The notes under the pieces are model-generated. The model had not been told where the DNA came from and did no database searches. It worked only from the letters and a program-made list of their open reading frames with translations. From Myxococcales bacterium (GTDB lineage Bacteria; Myxococcota_A; Polyangia; Haliangiales; Haliangiaceae): a stretch of 64,000 nucleotides of DNA. Every line of letters starts with the position of its first letter. Within the stretch, counting starts at the first letter, position 1. The stretch spans positions 66,126-130,125 of the forward strand of contig JADJUF010000024.1 of NCBI GenBank assembly GCA_016717005.1. Reading direction: 5' to 3'. A program made the position numbers and the translations under genes. Positions 53,452 through 62,902 of the stretch are shown piece after piece.

Positions 53452-55423
53452 TCACTGCGGCGGCGGCCAGCCGCCACCCTGGGGCGGCGGACCACCCTGG
53501 GGCGGCGGACCCCCGAAGCCACCCTGGGGCGGCGGACCCCCGAAGCCGCCCTGGGGCGGGCCACCGTAGCCGCCCTGGGGCGGGCCACCGTAGCCCGGCG
53601 GCGGACCCCCCTGCGGCGGACCACCGTAGCCGGGCGGCGGGCCGCCGTAGCCACCGGGCGGGCCCTGGGGCGGCTGCTTCTTGCCCTTCACCATGTCCAT
53701 GATCGAGTCGTACGCCGCGGGCGCCGTCAGCATCAGCACGCCGAAGTAGGCGAGCAGCATCAGCACCATCCGCACCAGCATCAGGAACCACTCGATGAAC
53801 TTCACGTGCGGGAAGTGGATCAGGATCGCCAGCATGAGCAGGACGATCTGCGCGACGAGCCACACCAGCAGCAGCGCCGTGACGTGCGGGGCGAACGCGT
53901 CGACCGCCTGCATCGCCGGCGGCAGCTTGCGCGCCGGCACGACGAAGATCACGCAGGCGACGCCGATGAGCAGCACCACCACGGTCAGCACCGCGTAGAG
54001 CTTGAACAGGGCGCCCGGTGCGTCGAACAGGTCGAACGCGTCGATGAACGGCACCAGCAGCGAGACCGCGCCGACGGCGATGATGATGCGCGCGATCTGA
54101 TCCTCGGGGTTCGCGAGCCGCGCCAGCAGGCCGAACACCAACGTCGACATGCCGATCGCGTAGAAGCACGTCAGGGCGAGCGGCTCGGCCTGACCCCGGC
54201 AGGCGCGCCGATGCCGTTGATCAGCACGCCGGCGTAGGACACGCCGAACGGCAACCACTCGAGGACGATCGGCGGCACCTTGGCGCGGATGTCCTTGGGC
54301 GCGGCGGCGACGAGCAGGTACGAGGCGGCCGCGAGCAGCGGCCACACCAGGCCCTTGAACGCGTTGCCCTTGAACGCGAACACCAGCTTGGGGCTGAAGC
54401 GGAGCGGAATGAAGATCGCGATCAGCAGCGCGACGCCCAGGACCATGAGCGCCATCTTCTGCAGGTCGACGTCGCGCAGCTTGGCCAGCGGCACGCCGAA
54501 CAGCGTGCCGGGCTTGGACTGCGGCAGCGCCCGGGCCCAGTCATCCATCGGGCCGGGCAGGTTCTGCTGCGGCGGTGCGAAGCCCTGAGGCGGACCACCC
54601 TGAGGTGGGCCACCGAAGCCGGGCGGGGGACCACCCTGCGGCGGACCCCCGAAACCGGGCGGCGGACCACCGAAGCCACCCTGCGGCGGACCACCAGGCG
54701 GCGGGCCACCGAAGCCACCTTGGGGCGGACCACCCTGCGGCGGACCTGCGAAGCCGGGCGGGGGACCACCCTGCGGCGGACCTGCGAAGCCGGGCGGGGG
54801 ACCACCCTGCGGCGGACCTCCGAAGCCGGGCGGGGGACCACCAGGCGGGGGACCCCGAAACCACCCTGCGGCGGCCCACCCGGCGGCGGACCCCCGAAGC
54901 CCGGCGGCGGACCGCCCGGCGGCGGACCACCGAAACCACCCGGCGGCGGACCACCCGGCGGCGGACCACCGAAACCACCCGGCGGCGGACCGCCCGGCGG
55001 CGGACCACCGAAACCACCCGGCGGCGGACCACCCGGCGGCGGCGCACCGAAGCCCGGCGGCGGACCACCCGGCGGCGGCGCACCGAAGCCCGGCGGCGGA
55101 CCACCCGGCGGCGGCGCACCGAAGCCCGGCGGCGGACCACCCGGCGGTGGCGCGCCCGGCGGCGGGCCACCGAACGCAGGCGGCGGCGGCGCTGCGGGAC
55201 CGGGCGGCGCCGACGGCGCCGGCGGCCCCGGCGGCTTGGGTGCGGGCGCGGCCGCGCCGGCCGGCCCGAGCTTGGGAGCCGCGTAGCCGAACATCGTCTT
55301 CGCAGGTCCGCCGGCGGGCGCAGCAGGCGCGGCGGGCATCGGTCGCCCGCACGTGCCGCACGCCGGCGCGGTCATCAGCACGGCCGCGCCACAGAACGGG
55401 CACGGCCTGGTTGGTGTCGCCAT
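53452..55423 (-). CDS. Zinc-ribbon, Gly/Pro-rich multi-spanning membrane protein, frame broken twice
   Basis: About 657 residues if two missing bases are restored. ATG at 55423 gives ATPTRPCPFCGAAVLMTAPA with a second knuckle CGTC (zinc ribbon). Then come about 220 residues of GGPPPGGPPPGF-type repeats, a membrane domain (LQKMALMVLGVALLIAIFIP, PLLAAASYLLVAAAPKDI, ARIIIAVGAVSLLVPFIDAF, LMLVRMVLMLLAYFGVLMLT) and a second Gly/Pro-rich tail. Frame changes occur at the C runs 54853-54856 and 54194-54197, each one base short. Three separate reading pieces fit one continuous protein. Function unknown; the Gly/Pro-rich parts look disordered. Confidence 0.65.
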
Positions 55424-55527
55424 GGCTATCGCTCTCTCCCGGGTTTTGGGCCGCACCGTAACGCGCCGACGGAACGACGGTCAACGCGAGGGACCCGCGA
55501 TCGCGCGCCCGTGGTACATCGCGAGGC

Positions 55528-56354
<827 letters not shown>

Positions 56355-56358
<4 letters not shown>

Positions 56359-56648
56359 CGTTCGTGCGCGCCACCGCGGACGGGGTCACGCTCGACGTGC
56401 TCGTGCAGCCGCGGGCGTCGCGCGCGCGGCTCGGCCCGATCCACGGCGATCGCGTCAAGCTCGCGGTCACCGCGCCGCCGGTCGACGGCGAGGCCAACGC
56501 CGCGGTGATCGAGCTCGTGGCCAAGGCCCTCGGCGTCGCCCGCGGCGCGGTCGCGGTCACCGCCGGCCACAGCTCGCGGCGCAAGACCGTGGCGATCCGC
56601 GGCGTCGACGCCGCGCGGGTCGCGGCCGCGATCGCGGAGGCGCCGTGA
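56355..56648 (+). CDS. yggU: DUF167/YggU-family protein
   Basis: A 97-residue DUF167 protein. Signatures are DVLVQPRASRARLGPIHGDR, KLAVTAPPVDGEANAAVIEL and VTAGHSSRRKTVAIRG, the usual YggU fold. The family is widespread and its function is uncertain. ATG at 56355 overlaps the proC stop, and its own stop overlaps the next GTG. It is often found with proC in bacteria. Confidence 0.9.
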
Positions 56649-58009
56649 CCCGGGGCTGGGCGCTGGCGGCGGCGGCGGCGCTGTGCGGCTGCGGCGGGCT
56701 CACCGGCACGATCGCGCTCGACGTCGTGACCGCGCCCGGCTCGACCGTGCTCGACGACGTCGTCCGCGCGCGGCTGACGCTGTCGTCGCCGCCGACCGTG
56801 GTCGAGGCGACCCGCGGCGCCGACGGGACGTTCCGGCTCGAGCTCGAGGTGCCGGCCGACGGCCCGGCCGGCCAGCTCACGTTCGAGGGCTTCGACGCCG
56901 GCGATCAGCGCGTCGCGATCGGGCGCACGCCCAACCTGCCGGTGGCCGCGATCGACGCCGACGTCGCGATCTACGTGGCCGCGCCCGACACGCTCGCCGC
57001 CGCGCCGGTGACGCTCGATCCGGCCCGGGCCGCGGTCGGCACCGCCGCCTATCCGTTCGGCGTCCTGGTGGCCGGCGGCCGCGACAGCGCCGGCGTCGCC
57101 AGCGATCGCGTGGCGATCTACAACGTCTTCACCCACGCGTGGCAGGCCGGCGTCGATCTGCCGGCGCCGCGGGTCGCGCCGACGATCGGCGCCAGCGCGC
57201 TGGGCTACGCCTACCTGCTCGGCGGCGACGACGCCAGCGGCGCGCCGACGGGGACGCTCTGGCGCTACGACACCACCGCGGCGCCGGCCGGCGCGGTCGT
57301 GGCGCTGGCCGAGCAGCCGACCCTGGCCCGGACCGGCGCGCCGATCGCGCTGGTGCGCAGCGAGGGCTTCATCGTCGGCGGCGCCCCGCCGCTGGTGATC
57401 GACGGGTTCACGCGCACGCTGACGCCGGCGACGGCGCTGCCGACGCTGGCCGGCGCCGCGACGTCGGTGGTCGTGCCCGGGGTCGGCGCCGACGGGCAGG
57501 GCGCGCTGTTCGCGCTGTTCGTCGGCGACGGCAGCGGCGCCAGCGGCGTGGTCCGGATCGACGCCGACGGCGCCACCGACGAGGCCTCGGCCCCGGCCAG
57601 CGCGCGGCGGCGCGGCCACGGCGTGGTCGCCACCGCCGACGGCCGTGTGCTGATCATCGGCGGCGAGGTCGGCGGCGTGCCAACGGCCAGCGCGATCGTC
57701 GCGAGCCCGGCCAGCCAGCTCTACGTCGAGATGCCCGACGTGCTGATCACGCCACGCACCGGCGCCGCGATCGCCGCCGCGGGCGGCGTGCTGGTGGTCG
57801 CCGGGGGCCGCGACGCCGCCGGCGTGGTGGTCGGCACCGCCGAGATCCTCGATCTGATCACGCTGGCGCACCGCGCGACCGTGCCGATGGTCGTGCCGCG
57901 CGCCGACGCCGTCGCCCGCCCGCTCGACGACGGCCAGGTGCTGATCGTCGGCGGCGTCGACGCCGACGGCCGGCCGGTCGGCACGCTCGAGCTGTTCACG
58001 CCGTCGTGA
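56645..58009 (+). CDS. Kelch-repeat-like lipoprotein
   Basis: A 454-residue lipoprotein (lipobox ALCGC). After an N-terminal beta region, galactose-oxidase/kelch-type blades repeat: FGVLVAGGRDSAGVASDRVA, YAYLLGGDDASGAPTGTLWR, VLIIGGEVGGVPTASAIV, VLVVAGGRDAAGVVVGTAEI and VLIVGGVDADGRPVGTLELF. The (V/L)-x-GG(R/E/V)D pattern defines the blades of a beta-propeller. Surface binding or structural role likely. Start (GTG 56645) overlaps yggU; stop is ten bases from the convergent dioxygenase gene. Confidence 0.8.
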   Translation: MTRGWALAAAAALCGCGGLTGTIALDVVTAPGSTVLDDVVRARLTLSSPPTVVEATRGADGTFRLELEVPADGPAGQLTFEGFDAGDQRVAIGRTPNLPVAAIDADVAIYVAAPDTLAAAPVTLDPARAAVGTAAYPFGVLVAGGRDSAGVASDRVAIYNVFTHAWQAGVDLPAPRVAPTIGASALGYAYLLGGDDASGAPTGTLWRYDTTAAPAGAVVALAEQPTLARTGAPIALVRSEGFIVGGAPPLVIDGFTRTLTPATALPTLAGAATSVVVPGVGADGQGALFALFVGDGSGASGVVRIDADGATDEASAPASARRRGHGVVATADGRVLIIGGEVGGVPTASAIVASPASQLYVEMPDVLITPRTGAAIAAAGGVLVVAGGRDAAGVVVGTAEILDLITLAHRATVPMVVPRADAVARPLDDGQVLIVGGVDADGRPVGTLELFTPS

Positions 58010-58018
58010 TCGCCGCGG

Positions 58019-58804
58019 TCACGGCCACTCGACCGAGCGCATCGACAGCGAGCCCAGCGCCCAGCCGGTGACCGGGTAGCGCGGCGGCGGCAGCGCGGCG
58101 CCGTCGGCCGCGGCCCCGGCCGCGACCAGCAGCGGCGCCAGGTGCTCGACCGACGGGTGGGCCTCGCGCAGCGCCGGCGCGTCGTCGAGGATCCGCGCGA
58201 GCGCCGCGCCGTCGCCGCGATCGAGCGCCGCGACCAGCCAGGCCTCGAACGCCTGGGCCCACGGCTCGGGCCCGGCGGCGCCGCCGCGCCAGGCCAGGCG
58301 CCCGAGGTTGTGGACCGCGCCGCCCGAGCCCAGCACGAGCACGCCGTCGTCGCGCAGCGGCGCCAGCGCGCGCCCGAGCGCCAGCCAGCCGGCCGGGCCC
58401 TGGCCGAGCGGCAGCGCCACCTGCACGACCGGCAGGTCGGCCGCGGGGAACATCTTGCCCAGCGGCACCCACACGCCGTGGTCGAGCGGGCGCGTCGGCT
58501 CGGCCCGCGCCCCGGTGGCCGCGCGCACCTGCGCCGCCAGCTCGGCCGAGCCGGGCGCCGGGTACTGCACGCGGTAGAGGTCGTCGGCGAAGCCGCCGAA
58601 GTCGTACAGCAGCGGCGCGCGCGCCTCGACGCCGGTGCGCGGCGCGGCCGCGACCCAGTGGGCCGAGACCACGACCAGCGCGCGCGGCGCTCGGGCGCCG
58701 GTGAAGGTCGCGCCCCACGCCGCCAGGTCGGCCGCGAAGCCGCCGTCCTCGAGCGCGAGCGTGGGCGCGCCGTGGCTGATGAACCCGATCGGGAGGCGCG
58801 TCAT
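58019..58804 (-). CDS. Class III extradiol ring-cleavage dioxygenase family protein (DODA/YgiD-like)
   Basis: A 261-residue protein of the 4,5-DOPA dioxygenase/YgiD family. Metal ligands are His11 in FISHGAPTLAL, His49 in LVVVSAHWVA and a His in VLGSGGAVHNLGRLAWRGG; PLDHGVWVPLGKMFP gives a further conserved His. It may cleave a catecholic ring with a non-haem iron or zinc centre. Its substrate is not known; aerobic ring cleavage would contrast with the anaerobic benzoyl-CoA genes at the window start. CATGAT lies six bases before the ATG. Confidence 0.85.
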   Translation of the reverse strand: MTRLPIGFISHGAPTLALEDGGFAADLAAWGATFTGARAPRALVVVSAHWVAAAPRTGVEARAPLLYDFGGFADDLYRVQYPAPGSAELAAQVRAATGARAEPTRPLDHGVWVPLGKMFPAADLPVVQVALPLGQGPAGWLALGRALAPLRDDGVLVLGSGGAVHNLGRLAWRGGAAGPEPWAQAFEAWLVAALDRGDGAALARILDDAPALREAHPSVEHLAPLLVAAGAAADGAALPPPRYPVTGWALGSLSMRSVEWP

Positions 58805-58870
58805 GCGGTCATCATGACGACGATGCGGGCCGGGCCCAAGGCGGCGCGCCGGGACAGTCCGTTCGCGCGA

Positions 58871-60829
58871 TCAGCGCTTGACGACCCGGCCCAGCTCCTC
58901 GGACTCGACCGCGCACGCCTGCTTGAGGTGGTGGTGGTGGAGCGCGCCGCCGTCCTCGGCGGCCAGGAACGCGGCGCGGATCGCGGCGTTGCGGATGTTG
59001 CCGCCGCTGAACTCCCAGCGCTCGGCGATGTCGTCGAGATCGAGATCGGCGTGGAGGTGGCGCGGGTCGGGCAGGTGGCGACGCCACAGCGCGGCCCGGG
59101 CGTCGGCGTCGGGCGTGTCGAAGTCGACCCGGAACTGCAGCCGGCGCAGGAACGCCTCGTCGATGCCGACCAGCGCGTTCGTCGTCAGGATCGCGATGCC
59201 GTCGAAGTGATCGAGCTTCTGCAGGAGGAAGTTCACCTCGAGGTTGGCGTAGCGATCGTTGGCGCTCTTGACCTCGGTGCGCTTGCCGAACAGCGAGTCG
59301 GCCTCGTCGAACAGGAGCACCGCGTGGCCGTGGCGGGCCTCGGCGAACAGCCGCGCCAGGTTCTTCTCGGTCTCGCCGACCCACTTCGACACGATCTGCG
59401 ACAGGTCGACCCGGTACAGCGCGATGCCCAGCTCGGTGGCGATCACCGACGCCGCCAGGGTCTTGCCGGTCCCGGGCGGGCCGCTGAACAGGGCCGCGAT
59501 GCCCTCGCCGGTGACGTGCTTGCCGAGCCCCCACTCGCGGTACACGCGCTCGGCGTGGCGGCGGTACAGCACCATCTCCTGCAGGCGGGTCGTGGTCTCC
59601 GCCGGCAGGATCAGCGCGTCCCAGCCGACCCGGCGCGCGACCCGCTCGACCAGGTTGCCCAGCCGCGGTCGCAGGGCGTCGGCGATCGCCGCCTGGGCCG
59701 CGGGGCTGGGATCCTCGAGCGTGCCGCGGTGGTGCGCGTCGACCAGCGCCTCGACCTGGCCGATCGCCGGCGCCAGCGGCGCGATCGCGCGCGCGGTGAT
59801 CGCCGCCGCGTCGGCGACGCCGTCCTGCTCGAGCCGCGCCTGCGCCAGCAGCGTGCCGGCGCCCGGCGCCAGCCGCAGCATCGACACCACCGCCAGCGCC
59901 TGCGCCAGCGGCGTCGGGACCGGATCCTCGTCGGGCGCGTACAGCAGGATCGCGGCGTCGAGGCGGCGGGCCGCGTGCACGGCCGCGCCCAGCCGGCGCG
60001 CGATCACCAGCGGATCGGGCTCGCGCTCGGGCGCCAGATCGAACGCCGGCACCGCGCCGGCGAGCGCCGCGTCGCGCACCAGCCGCGTCCAGCCCAGGTC
60101 GAGGCTGGCGTCCGACGGCAGCGCGCAGGTCCACAGCGCCGCGCCGTCGCGCGCGGCCAGGACCCGGCCGATCGTGTGCAGCGACCACGGCGAGGGGCCC
60201 ACGACCAGCAGCGGCCGCGCGAGGTCGGGCAGGCCGATGGTCGCCGGCTCGAGCGTCGGCGCCGCGCCCGGCGGCGTGCTGTCGGCCACCGCCGTCGGCG
60301 TCGGGATCGGCCCGCCGCGCACCGCCGCGAGCACCGCCGCCGGCACCCGCACCGGCGCGGTCGCGGCCAGCCCCAGCGTCGGCTCGATCTCGAGCAAGCC
60401 CAGCCCGACCAGGCCGCGGTCGCCGCCGAGCCGGGCCGCCAGCGCCAGCCGCGCGGCCTGATCGGGCTCGGCCAGATCGAGCAGCAGCCCCAGCGTCGTG
60501 CCGCCGCGCGGGGCCAGGGCGTCCAGGCTCCGCGCCAGCGCGCCGTCGAGCAGCGGCGCCACCGCCAGCGCCAGCAGCACCAGCTGCGCGGGATCGCCGT
60601 CGAGCCAGCGGGCGATCCGCGCCAGCGGCCCGCGGCCGGCCCGCGGCCAGCTGGTCAGCACCCGCGCCGCCAGCGTCGGGATCTCCGCGACGCGCTCGGT
60701 CAGGGCCGCGCGATCGCTGTCACCGGGGCCGGCCTGGTGGCCCTCGGCGCCGAGGCGCAGCCACAGCCGGGCCGCGGCCGCGCGGCCCAGGGCGAGGACC
60801 TCGGCGGCGCGATCGACGGGGCTGTCCAT
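58871..60829 (-). CDS. AAA+ ATPase with a large N-terminal region
   Basis: A 652-residue protein. The C-terminal AAA+ domain carries Walker A FSGPPGTGKTLAASVIATEL (about residue 448), Walker B HAVLLFDEADSLFGKRTEVK, and the sensor/arginine region LTTNALVGIDEAFLRRLQFR with DFDTPDADARAALWRRHLPD. The N-terminal 400 residues are Ala/Leu-rich, with LLLVGPSPWSLHTIGRVLAA-like degenerate P-loop features. This organisation resembles ATPases (Afp15-like) of extracellular contractile injection systems, but no sheath, tube or baseplate genes are in the window. It is divergent from the unrecognised protein at 60882, 52 bp away. Confidence 0.8.
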   Translation of the reverse strand: MDSPVDRAAEVLALGRAAAARLWLRLGAEGHQAGPGDSDRAALTERVAEIPTLAARVLTSWPRAGRGPLARIARWLDGDPAQLVLLALAVAPLLDGALARSLDALAPRGGTTLGLLLDLAEPDQAARLALAARLGGDRGLVGLGLLEIEPTLGLAATAPVRVPAAVLAAVRGGPIPTPTAVADSTPPGAAPTLEPATIGLPDLARPLLVVGPSPWSLHTIGRVLAARDGAALWTCALPSDASLDLGWTRLVRDAALAGAVPAFDLAPEREPDPLVIARRLGAAVHAARRLDAAILLYAPDEDPVPTPLAQALAVVSMLRLAPGAGTLLAQARLEQDGVADAAAITARAIAPLAPAIGQVEALVDAHHRGTLEDPSPAAQAAIADALRPRLGNLVERVARRVGWDALILPAETTTRLQEMVLYRRHAERVYREWGLGKHVTGEGIAALFSGPPGTGKTLAASVIATELGIALYRVDLSQIVSKWVGETEKNLARLFAEARHGHAVLLFDEADSLFGKRTEVKSANDRYANLEVNFLLQKLDHFDGIAILTTNALVGIDEAFLRRLQFRVDFDTPDADARAALWRRHLPDPRHLHADLDLDDIAERWEFSGGNIRNAAIRAAFLAAEDGGALHHHHLKQACAVESEELGRVVKR

Positions 60830-60862
60830 TCGACTTTCGACGATACAACGCGCGGTCGATGG

Positions 60863-60868
60863 TACGCT
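60863..60868 (+). promoter_or_regulatory. Candidate -10 element between the AAA+ gene and its divergent neighbour
   Basis: TACGCT lies 13 bases before the ATG at 60882. The intergenic region is only 52 bp, so the two divergent promoters must overlap. Confidence 0.35.
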
Positions 60869-60881
60869 ACCCGGCAGCGCC

Positions 60882-62273
60882 ATGGCCGACCCAGACAAGC
60901 TCCAGCGTCTCGACAACGAGCACGAGGTCACCGACGACGTGCTCGTCGCCAACACCAACCAGGACCAGGCCGCCGGCAGCCCCGGGCGGGGTACCTGGGC
61001 GGCGATGCCAAGGTCAAGACCGGCACGGCCGGCGTCACCGGCTTCGACGATCCCGACGCCCAGACCTACGCGCACGGCGCGATGATGGGCGCCGGCGGGG
61101 CCTTCATGAAGGACCCGCTCTGGAACCAGATCTTCAAGGCGCTGTGGGCCGAGGAGTTCGACCGCATCGCCGCGATCAAGAACATCCGCGACGTGATGCT
61201 CGCGCTCGAGAACAACCCGATCCTCGCCGCCTACGGCGAGTGCAAGACCCTCGAGAGCCGCGGCGAGGCCACGGGCCAGGCCGATCCCAAGGCCCAGAAG
61301 GTGCTGCCGCAGGAGTGGGACGTCTGGCTCGATCCCAAGGACCCGGGCGACCTGTCGAAGGTCAAGATCGCGCACGGCAACTTCTGGACGACGGTCATGC
61401 AGAGCGCGACCAAGGGCCAGCAGGACAAGGTCGTCGGCTACGGCCGCGACGACGTCAAGCACAGCAAGAACGGCGGCCAGTGGCTCGAGCTGTTCGGCAA
61501 GGCCGTGACGATGTACCGCGGCGGCGCCGCGCCCGACGGCGCGGCCGCCGACGGCGATCGCGCCGCCAAGATGCAGGCGGCGGCCTCGGCCACGACCGCC
61601 GAGGCCGCGGTCGCCATCGCGATCGACTTCCTGCGCAAGGACAACGGCGGCGGCCTCGTGCTCGACGTCAAGTCGACCTACTCGACGCCGGGCGACATCA
61701 AGATCTTCGTCGACATGCTCCAGGCCAAGGGCGTCAACGTCATCGGCGTCGGCACCTTCCGCCACGATCAGCTCGACGGGCTCGAGGCCGGCGTGCGCGC
61801 GGTCAAGTTCTACCACGGCATCACCGGCGTCGAGAACGCGGCCAAGGACCGCTCGCTCAAGACCGGCGATCACCTGATGTTCAACGCCGGCTCGCTCCTG
61901 TCCAAGAGCGGCGGCTGGGTGCGCGAGGAGAAGTACTCGATCGACGAGGGCGCGTTCCAGTCGCTGTCGACGATCGTCACCGACCTCGAGCTCAACGTCG
62001 GCCTGTACGTGCAAGAGGGCGACGTCGACGAGAAGGCCGTCGACGTCATCGTCAAGATGGTCAACAAGTTCCCGCACCTGTTCAAGGACGGCTTCGCCTA
62101 CGGCAACCTGTCGGGCAAGGCCGAGACCGAGACCTCGGGCACCGGCATGGGCTCGCAGCAGCAGGCCGAGACGCATGGACAAGAGCAAGCAGGTCGGTGG
62201 CGCCGCCAAGGACCTCGGCGGCAAGGCGGTCGAGGCTGGCAAGGGCCTGTGGGACAAGCTCCCGTCGTGGTAA
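60882..62273 (+). CDS. Unrecognised protein divergent from the AAA+ ATPase, frame broken once or twice
   Basis: About 463 residues. It starts MADPDKLQRLDNEHEVTDDV; the frame changes at the G run 60988-60991 (one base short) and continues YLGGDAKVKTGTAGVTGFDD. The body has DPLWNQIFKALWAEEFDRIA and DVKSTYSTPGDIKIFVDML, then MVNKFPHLFKDGFAYGN. Near 62170 the frame becomes Arg-rich, whereas the +1 frame gives MDKSKQVGGAAKDLGGKAVE then AGKGLWDKLPSW to 62273, which reads more naturally. No signal peptide or known domain. It may be a substrate or partner of the ATPase, by position only. Confidence 0.55.
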
Positions 62274-62282
62274 GCAGGCCGC

Positions 62283-62855
62283 ATGGCCACTCACGACGAT
62301 GAACAGGCCGCGCTCGCGGCTCGCCACCAGTTCGCGGTCGAGCGCCTGCGCGACGCGCTGCGCGTCGAGGTCGCGCGCTTCGTCGGCGCCGAGATCGAGC
62401 GGCGCCTGCGCGCGCGCCCGCACTTCTTCGGCCGGATGAAGCCGGGCCCGCGGGCGTCGCTGCGGCGGCGCGTCGACGTCGACAGCGACAAGGCGGTCGA
62501 GACGCTGGCGCAGCCGGTGACCGACCTGCGGGTCTACTACGGCGCCGAGACCCGGACCGCCGCCGAGGAGGACGCCGGCTTCGCCAAGACCGTCGGCGAG
62601 GCCGCGACCGGCGTCGCGCGGCGCCTGCTGTCCGAGCTGGCGTTCCCCGGCGACGACAAGCCCGATCGCGCCGACATCACCGCGGTCGACCTCGACGCCG
62701 AGTACGCGCTCGCGTTCGAGGCGTCGCCGTCGCTGGTGTGGGCGTGGCGCCGCGTGCGCGAGCTCGACGGCGTGCGCAACATGCTCGCCGACGGCGTCGC
62801 CGACGAGTCGTTCGAGGTGCGCTGGCACCTGCCCGAGCACGCGCCGCCGGCCTGA
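62283..62855 (+). CDS. Hypothetical protein
   Basis: A 190-residue soluble-looking protein, rich in Arg, Asp and Ala: AARHQFAVERLRDALRVEVA, FFGRMKPGPRASLRRRVDVD, LAQPVTDLRVYYGAE and FEVRWHLPEHAPPA. No family is recognised. It starts nine bases after the stop of the previous gene and is on the same strand, so it is probably in one operon with it. It may belong to the same uncharacterised system as the AAA+ ATPase. Confidence 0.6.
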   Translation: MATHDDEQAALAARHQFAVERLRDALRVEVARFVGAEIERRLRARPHFFGRMKPGPRASLRRRVDVDSDKAVETLAQPVTDLRVYYGAETRTAAEEDAGFAKTVGEAATGVARRLLSELAFPGDDKPDRADITAVDLDAEYALAFEASPSLVWAWRRVRELDGVRNMLADGVADESFEVRWHLPEHAPPA

Positions 62856-62890
62856 CGACGATCGCGGCCCACCGCGGCCGAGGTCTCGGG

Positions 62891-62896
62891 TACGCT
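62891..62896 (+). promoter_or_regulatory. Candidate -10 element of a leaderless promoter
   Basis: TACGCT ends six bases before the GTG at 62903, supporting that GTG rather than the ATG four codons later as the histidine kinase start. Confidence 0.45.
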
Positions 62897-62902
62897 GCGG
62901 CC

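Noticed and set aside
58871..62855. Complete contractile injection system
   Set aside because: Only the ATPase fits. No sheath, tube, baseplate or tape-measure gene is present in the window.
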